Source: Anaerocolumna sp.
Lineage (GTDB): Bacteria > Bacillota > Clostridia > Lachnospirales > Lachnospiraceae
NCBI GenBank assembly: GCA_029239975.1
Contig: JARBTX010000049.1
Coordinates: forward strand, 1-64,000
Length of the DNA stretch: 64,000 bases
Reading direction: 5' to 3'
The position numbers and the translations under genes are program-made. Of this stretch, positions 17,583-27,560 are shown in pieces. Every line of letters starts with the position of its first letter. Positions within the stretch are counted from its first letter, which is position 1. The notes beneath the pieces were generated by a model. It was given only the letters and a program-made list of their open reading frames with translations, did not search any database and was not told the DNA's origin.

Positions 17583-19274
17583 TCACCTGAAAATGTTAAA
17601 AGCATTGTAAAGATCAATTCTACCATATCCCCATTCTCTATTTGGATATGTTAAATAAGGATCTCTTTTTGCACCTCTGATTAAGTAATTTTTTACTTTC
17701 GTGGAATCTAAATTTGGATTATTTCCTTTTACCACTCCCCACTCTAAAATCATGGCGACTATACCAGATGTATGAGCTGCTGCTACACCGGTTCCTGAGT
17801 AACTAATAAATTCCTTATTCTGATTTGGTGCTATATAATTAACACCGGGGGCTGCTAAGTCAGGTTTTATCTTACTATTTCTTGTATATCCACGACTTGA
17901 TGCTATATATAAACTATTATTAACAGGATCGTAGGCAGTAATTGATATAGGTACTTCTGCTGTACCTGGACTCAATAAAGTTGTATAAACATTAGGATTC
18001 ATGAAATAGGTTTGATCCGATATCATATTTCCCATGGGTAACCATATATGGAATCCGGTGGATAGATTGTTCATGCCATAAACTTTAAATTTCCATATAC
18101 CAGATGCCACATTATGAAAACGTATTAAAATCATTTGTTCTCCTGTTATTGATTCTGCAACCAAACTATCTATGTAAAGCACCGAACTCTCAAATATAAA
18201 TCTTAATTCCATGTTCTCTTTAATTCCTGCTTTTGTTTGTGGGATGTATTCACCACTTGGAGAAATAATATCTATAGTGTATATTCCAGGTGCATTTCCC
18301 CACAATTCCATAAAGAAACCTTTATCTTTTTCACTTACATGAAGTTCAACAGCATTCGCGCCAATAGTCGGATCTATAGTACTATAATAATGCCTTTTAA
18401 GGTTTCCTTCGTTACCAAGTGGAGTAACAACAACCGTATTAGGAAAGTCACCAACAATTGACATAAAGGTTGATAAGTAGGATCGACCGTCATGTGAACC
18501 TTGGGATGTTCCTACTCCTGCACATATTACAATTGGTCTATTTAGATCTCTGGATACTCGTAGACAATACTGCACACCCCACATAATATGATTTTCCTGA
18601 TAACAATAAACCTCATCAGGAATAGCATAAAATTCACGCAAATACTGTTTGGCCTGTCTTAATTTAACGATAACCAGTTCAGCGTCTGGCGCTATACCAG
18701 TAAAACCTTCTTTAAGATTTTCATTACCTGCTGCTACGCCAGCCATCATAGTACCATGTCCATTGTCATCTCTGCTTGGAACAATAGTATAAGGATCTGT
18801 TGAAGCTAATGCCTGATTTATCTGTTCTGAGTTATATTCTGATCCAAATAACGTATCATTTGGTATAGATCCTGTGTTTATTGTTTGATCCCAGATTGAT
18901 GCTATTTTTGTGGTTCCATCTGATTTTAAAAATAAAGGATTTGAATAATCAATCCCTGTATCAATAATACCTATTAGCACTCCGTTTCCACGAAGATTTA
19001 AATTAGGGATATTTCTTAATTGATTAACATTAGATGCTCCTGCACTAATTTCACTAGTCAAACCATACAGCTTAGGAACAGCAGAATAACCATATGTGCT
19101 AATCATACGTTTTGGTATTTGTGGCATTGGTACATGCACTATGGCAAAGGCTTGATTCATATAATGAATTGTTGCATCTGGAAATCGATTCAATAGTTCC
19201 GGCCTATTTAGATAAAATACAATCAAATCCGCGTATTCCTCACTATTAAATATTGCTTGTTCCATTCCATCCAT
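17583..19274 (-). CDS. Csp-like S8 subtilase with catalytic Ser replaced by Gly (pseudoprotease)
   Basis: 563 aa; GAGGTG site before ATG. Subtilisin fold with catalytic Asp105 (IGIIDTGIDY), His173 (NGHGTMMAG) and oxyanion Asn288 (TPLGNEG). The Ser motif normally reading SGTS(M/V)AA is SGTGVAAAH here, with Gly496 encoded by GGT at 17787-17789. A retained N-terminal prodomain-like region (~1-85) and a beta-rich insert (~300-440, LELWGNAPGIYTIDI-type) give the 565-aa architecture of clostridial CspA/B/C proteins, which act in spore germination by processing the cortex hydrolase SleC. No signal peptide. It lies downstream of an intact paralogue on the same strand. A regulatory or scaffold pseudoprotease is inferred by analogy with CspC. 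Confidence 0.88.
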   Translation of the reverse strand: MDGMEQAIFNSEEYADLIVFYLNRPELLNRFPDATIHYMNQAFAIVHVPMPQIPKRMISTYGYSAVPKLYGLTSEISAGASNVNQLRNIPNLNLRGNGVLIGIIDTGIDYSNPLFLKSDGTTKIASIWDQTINTGSIPNDTLFGSEYNSEQINQALASTDPYTIVPSRDDNGHGTMMAGVAAGNENLKEGFTGIAPDAELVIVKLRQAKQYLREFYAIPDEVYCYQENHIMWGVQYCLRVSRDLNRPIVICAGVGTSQGSHDGRSYLSTFMSIVGDFPNTVVVTPLGNEGNLKRHYYSTIDPTIGANAVELHVSEKDKGFFMELWGNAPGIYTIDIISPSGEYIPQTKAGIKENMELRFIFESSVLYIDSLVAESITGEQMILIRFHNVASGIWKFKVYGMNNLSTGFHIWLPMGNMISDQTYFMNPNVYTTLLSPGTAEVPISITAYDPVNNSLYIASSRGYTRNSKIKPDLAAPGVNYIAPNQNKEFISYSGTGVAAAHTSGIVAMILEWGVVKGNNPNLDSTKVKNYLIRGAKRDPYLTYPNREWGYGRIDLYNAFNIFR

Positions 19275-19471
19275 ACGCCACCTCTTAATGAATTTATTCT
19301 ACTTTGGATAATTCTCCAATCTAATTTTAAATCAAACAAGATAAATTAAATACTTCGTCCTTCTTGAGTCCTTTTATATCCATAATTTTTTATATGTATA
19401 TGTTTTACTTAATTGTATTATTACATGGTAAAGTTATCCATATCTCTTAAGAGTTAGTACTTGACAGATTT

Positions 19472-21169
19472 TCAACTCTTAGTTCTTAAGGTATCAAACA
19501 CGTTATAAATATCCACTATACCATATCCCCATTCTTGGTTAGGATATACTAGTTCCGGTTTTCTTTTAGCCCCCCTTGACATTAATACTTTCATCTCCAC
19601 GGTACTCATATCAGGTAGATTGCCTTGTACAATACCCCATTCCAAAAGCATAACCGCTATTCCGGTCATATGTGCTGCAGCTACACTAGTTCCACTAAAT
19701 TCCGCAAATGTTTTAGTTATTGTTGGTCCAATAATATTTACCCCTGGTGCAGCAATTAATGGTGCAATTCCGCCAGACTTGGTAAATCCTCTACCTGCAT
19801 TTATATAAAGAGTTTCATCAGCATTATTATAAGCAGTTACTGCTAACGATAAGGGATTCGCACTTAGACTTAAAATAGTAGTATTAGGGTCGGAGCGGAC
19901 AAAGTATATATTATCTGAAACAAATCCCTGCATAGGAAGCCATATATGAAAACCATTGATTGTATCCCCACTTTCATAAACCTTAAACTTCCAAATTCCA
20001 GGTGCTGGATCTTTAATTCGAAACATAATAAAAGGATCCGAACTTTGAGATTCCGACAATTGATAATCCAGATAGATGACCGTTTTTTCAAAAATAAACC
20101 GAATTTCCTTAAATTCTTCAAATCTAGATATGATTCTCGGAACAAACTCTCCCGAAGGAGATGTAATATCTACAGAGTATATGTTAGGTCGCATTCCCCA
20201 AAGCTGCATTGTAAAGCTTAACGCATTCTCCCCAACATTCAGTTCAACCGTATCCGTTCTTGATTCTACGGTCGGTAAACCAAAATAATGCCTTCTAGCA
20301 ATTCCTTCATTTCCCACTGCAATAATACAAGCAATTCCTGGTATAGACGAAATTAAAGAAAGGTACGAGCCCAGAGTACCTCGACCTTCATGTGGCCCTT
20401 CAGAGGTGTTTACTGCAATACAAATAGCCATTGGTCGCGATATTTTTGTCGAAACACGTACCAAATATTCTAATGCAAAAGATAAATCATTTTCCTGATA
20501 TGCAATTGCCTCTTCTGGAATAAAAAAGAATTTCTTTAGATAATCCTTTGCCTGTTTCATTTTTACAACAACAAATTCTGCCCCTGTAGCAATACCATAA
20601 AAATTGCTTTCAGGAACATCATTTCCCCCAGCAATCCCTGCCACCATAGTTCCATGCCCAATTTCATCTTTTGACGGAACAATTTCATAGGGGTTTTCAT
20701 TTTGTAATGCCATATTAATCTGTTCTCTCGAATATTCTGTACCGTATAAAAATCCTTCCGGTGGATTATCACTTTGAATCGTCTGATCCCAAATAGAAAC
20801 AATTCTTGTGGTGCCGTCTGGATACGTAAATATTGGGTTCGTATAATCGATACCTGTATCAAGAATACCTATGAGAACTCCCTGTCCACGAAGATTAAGT
20901 GCAGGAATATTTCGCAACTTCGTTATATTTGATGCCTCTAAACTTGCTTGACTAACTAATCCAAAACAAGCGGGAAATGCACCATATCCGATCTGGCTTA
21001 TGCTTTTATTTGTAATTAAAGTAGTCGGAATATTTACCAATGAAATCAGATAATTAATAGGGTTTATAGTTGCATTCGGAAACATTTGTAATATTAAATC
21101 TATTCCTTCTGTTTCAATTACTAAATCCGCATACTCCTCGCTGACAATAGGATTAATCGCATCTGACAT
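19472..21169 (-). CDS. Csp-like S8 subtilase, catalytically intact
   Basis: 565 aa from the ATG at 21167-21169; the frame also allows a TTG nine codons earlier. I prefer the ATG because it aligns with the start of the downstream paralogue (...SEEYADL). The full triad is visible: Asp104 (LIGILDTGIDY), His172 (IGHGTMVAG), Ser495 (FSGTSVAAAH), with oxyanion Asn in AVGNEG. Same prodomain plus beta-insert plan as its neighbour, so the two arose by tandem duplication. No signal peptide is seen. Likely one transcription unit with the Ser-to-Gly copy 197 bp downstream. Confidence 0.88.
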   Translation of the reverse strand: MSDAINPIVSEEYADLVIETEGIDLILQMFPNATINPINYLISLVNIPTTLITNKSISQIGYGAFPACFGLVSQASLEASNITKLRNIPALNLRGQGVLIGILDTGIDYTNPIFTYPDGTTRIVSIWDQTIQSDNPPEGFLYGTEYSREQINMALQNENPYEIVPSKDEIGHGTMVAGIAGGNDVPESNFYGIATGAEFVVVKMKQAKDYLKKFFFIPEEAIAYQENDLSFALEYLVRVSTKISRPMAICIAVNTSEGPHEGRGTLGSYLSLISSIPGIACIIAVGNEGIARRHYFGLPTVESRTDTVELNVGENALSFTMQLWGMRPNIYSVDITSPSGEFVPRIISRFEEFKEIRFIFEKTVIYLDYQLSESQSSDPFIMFRIKDPAPGIWKFKVYESGDTINGFHIWLPMQGFVSDNIYFVRSDPNTTILSLSANPLSLAVTAYNNADETLYINAGRGFTKSGGIAPLIAAPGVNIIGPTITKTFAEFSGTSVAAAHMTGIAVMLLEWGIVQGNLPDMSTVEMKVLMSRGAKRKPELVYPNQEWGYGIVDIYNVFDTLRTKS

Positions 21170-21435
21170 ATACTGATTCTCACTTATATAAGTCAATATC
21201 TCTATATTATATGATGTTAACTGTTTTTATTGTCACTAAATAACATTGAATAGGGTATCAAAATCACATATTAAAATTGATGTACGACAATTTAATTCGT
21301 AACTTATTAAAGCTTAATGTAAACAAGAAGTATAAACAACACTATATTCATCGAATGAAGTTTCTAAAGGAATGACACAAAATACTTTATTTACTATATT
21401 ATAAAGTAATCGTAATCTATAACTGGAGATTGAAA

Positions 21436-22335
21436 ATGCGTTATTTCTATCCATATTTAGGCTATAAAGAAGAATGCCAACAGATACCAATCCAGTTTCC
21501 ACCACAACATCAACCTTTTCAGCCGGGACTTGAGACATTAATGTCACCAAAGCCTATCTTTGACAATCCAAACTATATCGGAACAGGAAAATTGAAAGGT
21601 AAAGTTGCGTTGGTGACCGGTGGTGATAGTGGCATAGGCAGGGCGGTATCATTGGCTTTTGCTAAAGAAGGAGCTGACATATGTATTGTTTATTATAACG
21701 AACACGAAGATGCATATATAACAAAATCATACATTGAAGCACAGGGGAGAAAATGTCTTTTGATTGCAGGAGATATTAGGGATGAAACATTTTGCAAAAA
21801 TGTCGTGTGCAGTTGCCTTTCGGTATTAGGTAGACTTGATGTTTTAGTAAATAATGCAGCGGTGCAATTTCCACAAGCTAGTATTGAAAACATCACCTAT
21901 GAACAAATGGAATTAACCTTTCAAGTGAATTTTTTTGGTATTTTTATTATGACAAAGTATGCTCTTCCATATATGGAATGTGGCAGTACTATCATAAACA
22001 CCACTTCTGCAGCTGCATATGTTGGAAATGACCTACTAATAGATTATTCAAGTTCCAAAGGAGCTATTATTAGTTTTACACGTACCATGGCACAGTCACT
22101 TGTATCAAGAGGTATAAGAGTCAATGCCGTTGCACCTGGTCCAGTCTGGACACCACTTCAACCATCTACCTGGCCAGCTGAGTATATTGAAACGTTTGGC
22201 TCAAAAACACCCATGAAAAGGGCTGGCCAGCCAGTTGAGCTTGCTCCTACTTATGTATACTTAGCATGTGATGATTCTTCCTATGTTACTGGTCAGGTTC
22301 TACACGTGGATGGTGGTAGATCGATGCAATCATAG
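21436..22335 (+). CDS. SDR-family oxidoreductase
   Basis: 299 aa from the ATG at 21436, seven nt after GGAG; a TTG two codons earlier is less likely. Cofactor motif VTGGDSGIGRA, conserved NNAA, catalytic Ser (NTTSAA) and YxxxK (YSSSKGA), and NAVAPGPVWTPL are all present. The ~45-residue N-terminal extension (ending PKPIFDNPNYIGTGKLKGK) is typical of the YhdF/GSP39 group of general-stress, glucose-dehydrogenase-like SDRs. NAD(P)(H)-dependent oxidation or reduction of an unknown alcohol or carbonyl. Transcribed away from the S8 protease genes with its own terminator. Confidence 0.9.
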   Translation: MRYFYPYLGYKEECQQIPIQFPPQHQPFQPGLETLMSPKPIFDNPNYIGTGKLKGKVALVTGGDSGIGRAVSLAFAKEGADICIVYYNEHEDAYITKSYIEAQGRKCLLIAGDIRDETFCKNVVCSCLSVLGRLDVLVNNAAVQFPQASIENITYEQMELTFQVNFFGIFIMTKYALPYMECGSTIINTTSAAAYVGNDLLIDYSSSKGAIISFTRTMAQSLVSRGIRVNAVAPGPVWTPLQPSTWPAEYIETFGSKTPMKRAGQPVELAPTYVYLACDDSSYVTGQVLHVDGGRSMQS

Positions 22336-22442
22336 ATACAACTTTGAACATTAGATATGAAATGCCTTTTGTACATGGAAAAACTGAACGTTTCGTATAG
22401 GTTGGGTTGCTATTGCGTAAGTTAAGACACGTGGATAAAATG

Positions 22443-22484
22443 AAAGCGTCAGAGACTATTCGTTTAGAAAGTTTCTGACGCTTT
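22443..22484 (+). terminator. Bidirectional terminator between SDR and APH genes
   Basis: AAAGCGTCAGAGAC (22443-22456) pairs with GTTTCTGACGCTTT (22471-22484), one mismatch, between two convergent genes. Confidence 0.8.
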
Positions 22485-22537
22485 GTGTTCATTAGTAAGT
22501 TTCTTTACTGCACTTAGTTTAAATAAAAGATAGAAAA

Positions 22538-23503
22538 TCAATTTCTTACTTGAAAATTAAGTCCAATATCTTTTAATAATTCATTTAGATTCGTTTTAAT
22601 GCGATCTGTACCTTTTCCTTGATTATACTTATATCGCCAATCGAGGTATTTCAGTGAAAGAAATGTGTGATATAACTTTTCAAAAGAATTAAATCTATCT
22701 TTATCGTATTCTGTTTCATAAGAATCTAAAAAGCTCTTCCTATTTTCCATTTGTTTGACTTTAGAACAAACAAATGGATATGTTAAATAGGCAACATCCG
22801 CCATCCACGGTAATACAACAGAATCATCCCAGTCAATTAAAGTAATTGAGTCCTTATTATATATAGCATTTCTCATGGATAGGTCTCCATGACATAAGAC
22901 AGGCTTTAGATCGTCAAATTCCTTGAATTTATCACACAGCCTATGTACCAATTCTTTAATCTCTAATTTTGTAAAAACTTGATTTTCGATCAATCCATCC
23001 GTATTACATAACATTATTGTTTCTTCCATGAATTCATGGAAAGTATTATAGATTGGATGTCCACCATTAATATTCCCGAATTTTAGGAATGTTATATTAT
23101 GAACCTTTGCAATCAGTTTCGCTAATAAAGTATAAATATATGCTTCAAATTCTTCTGTGTACTGTTCTTTAGGAATTAGTGGAATACCATCCTTTGATAA
23201 AACAGGTATCCCTTCCACTCTTTTTTCAATAATATATCCATGTTCAAACTTACTGCCTTCCCTTTCATATGCTATCATCGATGCACACTGAATATTATTA
23301 TTTTGAAGTAATTGATTCACGTATGGTACTTTATCAACTTCAGGCCAATTTTTGTATTTATATAATTTGACAATATACTCATGTACCATTGCCTTAGTTA
23401 TAAATACTGAATTATTGTTTGACTCTATGCTCTCACTTAAAATAGCATCATTTCCAAGGATTGGTTTAATTAACTCAATTATATCTTCATTCATAATGGG
23501 CAT
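22538..23503 (-). CDS. Aminoglycoside phosphotransferase (APH)-fold kinase
   Basis: 321 aa from the ATG at 23501-23503, preceded by GAGAGG. Kinase motifs of the APH/choline-kinase fold are present: the catalytic loop VLCHGDLSMRNAIYN (Asp and Asn) and the metal-binding ITLIDWDDSVVLPWMADVAYL. An N-terminal lobe with FITKAMVHEYIVKLYKYKNW supplies the nucleotide-binding lysine region. The family includes antibiotic kinases and small-molecule kinases. Which one cannot be told from sequence, and no antibiotic specificity is implied. Monocistronic. Confidence 0.85.
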   Translation of the reverse strand: MPIMNEDIIELIKPILGNDAILSESIESNNNSVFITKAMVHEYIVKLYKYKNWPEVDKVPYVNQLLQNNNIQCASMIAYEREGSKFEHGYIIEKRVEGIPVLSKDGIPLIPKEQYTEEFEAYIYTLLAKLIAKVHNITFLKFGNINGGHPIYNTFHEFMEETIMLCNTDGLIENQVFTKLEIKELVHRLCDKFKEFDDLKPVLCHGDLSMRNAIYNKDSITLIDWDDSVVLPWMADVAYLTYPFVCSKVKQMENRKSFLDSYETEYDKDRFNSFEKLYHTFLSLKYLDWRYKYNQGKGTDRIKTNLNELLKDIGLNFQVRN

Positions 23504-23662
23504 ATCTGATACCTCTCTAACCACATAGATATATTAGGTTCCTTTTTTATACCAATTGTTACCATCTTCAATTCTATAACACATAATTTCAACCGTCAAC
23601 AACAAAACCCATAAATTGGAATATATGGAAGTATTTCAGCATACCACCCAGTCAATCAATAT

Positions 23663-24622
23663 TTACATAGAACGAACAAGTGAATATACCTTTTCAGACC
23701 AGTCCCAAATATCAGAACAATCATTTCGCACATATAATACGTTCTCTTTCAACTTATCAGGTATATATATTTCTATTTGTTCTTTTTCTTCTACTGGAAC
23801 TACAATTTTGTATATCCAATCCTTCAGAATCACTTAATCTTTTACTTTCATTGGCAAAACACCATCAAATATACACATAGGATGATATATAAGATCATCA
23901 TACTTAAAATAAAATCTAATACCAGGTGTAAAACCTATGCTTAAATCTTCATCTGTTGGAAATCTCTTTAATTTTCGTTCCATAACCAATCTGTCTCCAG
24001 CCTGACAATTTCCCCATGCAAACATAATATATTCAAAGTAATCGGCAGGGTCTCTAGCGGCATTCCTATCCTCTGCCATCAACTGCTCTACCGGTACGTT
24101 TCTGACATTGATTGCAGATAAGAGACTACCACACTTTAATATACTAATAGCATTCTCTATGGATGTTGTATGGCAAACCAAATCAGTCATACATCCCCTT
24201 CGTTTTGGACATGCAGTACATTCTGTAATCTTATCTGGCTTTGAGATTCCCATATACTTCTCTTTTTTATTGATAGCTTCTTGAACCAGATGAAGTATTC
24301 TGACATTCTCACATTTTATTTCACAGTTTCTATCGTGATTCTTTTCATACTCAACAAACTCTATGATATTACGTAATTCCCAATCGCTTATATTCGGATA
24401 GTCAGAAAGTTTTTTATATAGCACGCCATCCCATACCTCTGTAAATTCATGATTTCCTATATTTATAATCAAATTATTTCTCCTTAATAACTCTTCAAAT
24501 TCATACCATATACTAATCCACTTCTGATTTATGTACTCATAATTATTATCATTTCTATTTATATTTACTGGTAACGGAGAATATCTGCCAACCTGTTCCC
24601 AAGTTAAGTTCATAACTTCCAA
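23663..24622 (-). pseudogene. Frameshifted gene of unknown family with Cys cluster
   Basis: The main frame (23834-24622, 262 aa) ends VLPMKVKD-stop. The next frame immediately continues with coding-like sequence (LKDWIYKIVVPVEEKEQIE ... WDWSEKVYSLVRSM) to a TAA at 23663-23665, so one frameshift near 23830 is likely. The protein has a C-x2-C-x5-C-x5-C cluster (CTACPKRRGCMTDLVC) followed by HTTSIENAISILKCGSLLS. That segment faintly recalls ADP-ribosyltransferase-like proteins such as DarT, but is too weak to assign. Its 5' end overlaps the preceding decayed gene by 68 bp, so the start (TTG 24622 or ATG 24613) is uncertain. Family not recognised. Confidence 0.5.
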
Positions 24623-25285
24623 AACAAATATAAGCTTTCCCTGGCTTCAGATAAAATTTTAACTTCTTAGCATCTGAAGCATTAATTGTATTAGAAATAT
24701 TCTGCCATAACTCTTCATCAAGACCAATTTCATTATTATTAAAATATTTCTTGGCACTTGATACAACCTTACTTAATACTTCTTCTGGCATTCCCCCGAT
24801 TACATCAACTGCTGTCAGTATTTTTCCGGTCTTTATATAAATGTAAAGCCGTAATCATTCTGATTATAAACTCCACCTGCATACCACATTTCTTTCATAT
24901 GCATACTAATTATATTATTTTTATTATAGGTTACCTTACAAGTAGTTTTCCAATACAACTGTTCTACAAATTCAGAGAACAACTTAAGATCAATGTAATA
25001 TAGGGTACTTTCCTTAATTCGTTCTACATTTTCATCTGCCATAAATGCAATGCTAGCATTTTCTAAGACTTTATTAATCTTAGCTATTTCCTTGGAATCT
25101 CCTTTTAATTTTGGATATTGAAAACTAACAATCCCTCTTACAATATCTCCATCCATCCATGTCAACTTTTTATTTTGCATTTCATAACTTACCTTGGTGG
25201 CAGCTTGCAGATTACTTATTGGTAAGTTTACCAAATAAAAAATAACACAAATAACTACTATAAAAATAATTTTAAGCTTGTTCAT
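24555..25285 (-). pseudogene. DUF3298 (RsiV-like) secreted protein, frameshifted
   Basis: The first part (24833-25285, 150 aa) starts with a signal peptide (MNKLKIIFIVVICVIFYLV) and ends NQNDYGFTFI-stop. The second part, in the neighbouring frame, continues IKTGKILTAVDVIGGMPEE ... KFYLKPGKAYICFGSYEL ... and stops at 24555. Joined, they make a DUF4163/DUF3298 protein as in anti-sigma factor RsiV and related secreted clostridial proteins (FxLxTGxxLTxxDVIG; YLKPGKxYICFxxYELxxG). A single missing base near 24835 explains the break. GAGGATTCAT precedes the ATG at 25283-25285. Probably inactive. It lies just outside the tRNA-Gly island. Confidence 0.75.
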
Positions 25286-25610
25286 ATGAATCCTCTTTTC
25301 TAAGGTTTATATAAATAAACCCATTCTAGAAGTTATTATATTAATTATCAACATTTGCTACATAATTGTAAAGTTTTCAAGTTTAGTAACATCATTTGAA
25401 TCAACTTCATCTATTCTCAAAAAACACTCACACATACCTAATTAAGGAAATTATTGACTATTTTTTAAATTATATATATTATATAGCCTAAAGTCAATGC
25501 TTCATGTAGTAGTTGACAATCAAGTGTAATCATTACCTATAAGAAATGTACTCGAAACAATGAAGCTTAAGCCAGAATAAAAAAAGAGTAACTTTTAATA
25601 AACGTACTAA
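25286..25610. other. Intergenic stretch, left margin of island
   Basis: AT-rich. No gene with a ribosome site was seen. It leads into a degenerate integrase tail at 25611. Confidence 0.35.
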
Positions 25611-25800
25611 TTGTTGGAAGATGTACTTATGGATACTCAGAACTCCAAAAACGAAATCGCCAGAAGTCTTATAATTAAGAACTTCTGGCGAAATAAGGTT
25701 AAGCACGAGACGGAATTGAATAAATCCCTTCACACACAAATACTGATAAATAGGTGGCTTACGACTTCTGTTGTTTATCTATGCACATACTTGTACACAT
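25611..25800 (+). repeat. Attachment-site copy A with integrase 3' remnant
   Basis: The plus frame at 25611 reads EDVLMDTQNSKNE, nearly the same as the C-terminal tail of the integrase at 33740-34564 (SDVLMGTQNSKNE), so the left side is an integrase 3' remnant. Degenerate arm repeats (GTACTTAT 25623; ATACTCAG 25633) and a hairpin (TCGCCAGAAGT 25657-25667 with 25681-25691) precede the core at 25701-25721 (CACGAGACGGAATTGAA, four differences from the 38.3-kb copy). The right arm holds ACACACAAATACTGATAAATA and repeats TGCACAT (25782) and GTACACAT (25793). Most degenerate of eight copies. Confidence 0.75.
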
Positions 25801-25869
25801 ATGGAAAATTTGATTTCTATTTTCTAAATATCAGAGCTTAAATTATGTATCTTACTGAAAATTACGATA

Positions 25870-26355
25870 TTATAGATTATTATAAATTTGATTTTGTATA
25901 TCAATTAATTGCTTTATTTCGGGTATATCATTATCAGTTATATTTTCAACTGGAATTAGCGCAAATCCACACCTGATAAATGTTGTACCATCAGGATACG
26001 TATAAGTATAATTCCCATGACAATTGCCGCACTTATAACAACCTACATATTCTCCTTTGTACGATTCAATAATTTTTCGTATTGCTTCATGAAATTTTTG
26101 AGAATATTGTCTACTTGCATAATAACGAAGTTCAAAAATAATATTATGGTTCTCATTAATTCCGAATCTCATAATAGAATAGTTTTTATTTTTGTTTAAA
26201 AAGTCGATTGCAAGATAGTTTTTTTTATAAACTTTTTTGGGCCTTAGATTAATAGATGTACAAAAATCAATCAATTCCCTATACATATCTTTTTCAGTTA
26301 TATTCATTTTTTCTAGAATCTTATCTATGTATAAATCGAGCTTACTTTTATTCAT
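25870..26355 (-). CDS. Conserved hypothetical protein, 161 aa, cargo between att copies A and B
   Basis: The longer open frame to 26556 only shadows the upstream AraC gene. The ATG at 26353-26355 has TTGGAG 8 nt ahead and overlaps the AraC stop by eight bases, so the two are translationally coupled. The product starts MNKSKLDLYIDKILEKMN and has a basic middle (RPKKVYKKNYLAIDF). Its C-terminal segment contains CYKCGNCHGNYTYTYPDG, a possible metal site. It is soluble with no signal peptide. I do not recognise the family. It is probably regulated together with, or by, the AraC/GyrI protein. Confidence 0.65.
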   Translation of the reverse strand: MNKSKLDLYIDKILEKMNITEKDMYRELIDFCTSINLRPKKVYKKNYLAIDFLNKNKNYSIMRFGINENHNIIFELRYYASRQYSQKFHEAIRKIIESYKGEYVGCYKCGNCHGNYTYTYPDGTTFIRCGFALIPVENITDNDIPEIKQLIDIQNQIYNNL

Positions 26356-27244
26356 AATTTTTCTCCAAAATTTTTTTAGCAGGAAACCACATTGTGTAAC
26401 CAAATTCAGCACTATCTGATTCGATGATTGGTGCTTCGCTATAATTCCATTCCAAACTATGTTCTTCAAGATTGTACTCTTGCTGAATATTCCATATGCT
26501 CTTAATAACACTGCCATGAGCTTCTTTTGCATATGGTGGGCAATTGAAAACAACATAAATCATTTCAGGTATATTTAGAATCTCAAACTCATTTAACATT
26601 TCCGCTGGATAATCTATTGAAAGCTCTACCCCAAAACAAAGTTGATTTTTACCATGTTCCATTGTAAGAATTGCACCACCCTCAATTAAAACACCTGGTA
26701 ATACACCTGTTTTATCCATAACCCCTTCTCTGGCACACAATCCATAGAAATCGTTCGGCTCAAGATTCTCATGATTTCTACGAGCGATTGCCCAGATTCG
26801 AGCTGGTTTGTTAACAACCCATGAATCAACATTTTGTTCACCACAAAGACCTTTTATGGCTGTTTCATGTGACATTTGATGTAACATAGTATTAATATGC
26901 CAATTGTCTACTTTTATTGATTTGTCAGACACCCTATAATCACCCGGTGTTACTCCAAATATGTCTTTGAACGTTCGCGTAAAACCCTCCTGAGATTCAT
27001 ATCCACACTTCAAGGCAATTTCAATAATAGGTTTTTTTGAATATTTTAGTTCAAATACTGCTTTGATAAGCCTTGTCCACCTGAGATATTCGCTGGGAGT
27101 TATCCCTGTCATCATAATAAATATTCGATTGAGTTGTTTTACTGAATAACTCAAATGATGTGCTATATCTTTCACAGATATACCTAGTTCTATATTTTCA
27201 TATACATAGTTTTTAGCCGTTTCAATAATTTTATTATATTGCAT
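26348..27244 (-). CDS. AraC-family regulator with GyrI-like effector domain (island)
   Basis: 298 aa from the ATG at 27242-27244, preceded by GAGGTG. N-terminal AraC domain (SVKDIAHHLSYSVKQLNRIF; IIEIALKCGYESQEGFTRTF; FGVTPGDYR) and a C-terminal GyrI-like domain ending PIIESDSAEFGYTMWFPA. It is a paralogue of the regulator at 6993-7898. It lies in the A-B unit of the tRNA-Gly island and overlaps the 161-aa gene downstream. Confidence 0.87.
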   Translation of the reverse strand: MQYNKIIETAKNYVYENIELGISVKDIAHHLSYSVKQLNRIFIMMTGITPSEYLRWTRLIKAVFELKYSKKPIIEIALKCGYESQEGFTRTFKDIFGVTPGDYRVSDKSIKVDNWHINTMLHQMSHETAIKGLCGEQNVDSWVVNKPARIWAIARRNHENLEPNDFYGLCAREGVMDKTGVLPGVLIEGGAILTMEHGKNQLCFGVELSIDYPAEMLNEFEILNIPEMIYVVFNCPPYAKEAHGSVIKSIWNIQQEYNLEEHSLEWNYSEAPIIESDSAEFGYTMWFPAKKILEKNYE

Positions 27245-27383
27245 AGCAATCACCTCACAAATAGAATACTACACATTTCAAATTATTTCTTGATATTTTT
27301 GGACATGATTTTGTACTGTATAAAAATCAATAATTCAAATTCACGTTCTTCTAACAAACATGATTGTTAAGCAAAAAAAAATT

Positions 27384-27525
27384 GCTAACCCTTGATTTTT
27401 AAGGATTAGCGGTACTTTTCAATTATGCGTGAGAAGGGATTCGAACAAATCCCCGCACACACAAATACTTTTAAATAGTAGATTTACGGCTTCTGATATT
27501 TTTCTGCACATACATATGCACACAT
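27384..27525 (+). repeat. Attachment-site copy B
   Basis: Hairpin GCTAACCCTT/AAGGATTAGC (27384-27410), then the core at 27425-27446 (three differences: GCGTGAGAAGGGATTCGAA). The right arm has CACACACAAATAC and direct repeats TGCACAT (27505) and TGCACACAT (27517). Same order and orientation as the other copies. No integrase remnant was recognised on its left. Confidence 0.75.
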
Positions 27526-27560
27526 TATTACTTAGCTTAATGCTTATTAGGCATAGAACA

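Noticed and set aside
23834-24622. DarT-like ADP-ribosyltransferase toxin
   Set aside because: Only a short HTTSIENAISILKCGSLLS-type resemblance, no partner antitoxin gene, and the gene is frameshifted; not enough to call.
26356-26556. Longer start for the 161-aa island protein
   Set aside because: The extra 67 codons lie wholly inside the AraC gene in another frame and lack a ribosome site; the ATG at 26355 has one.
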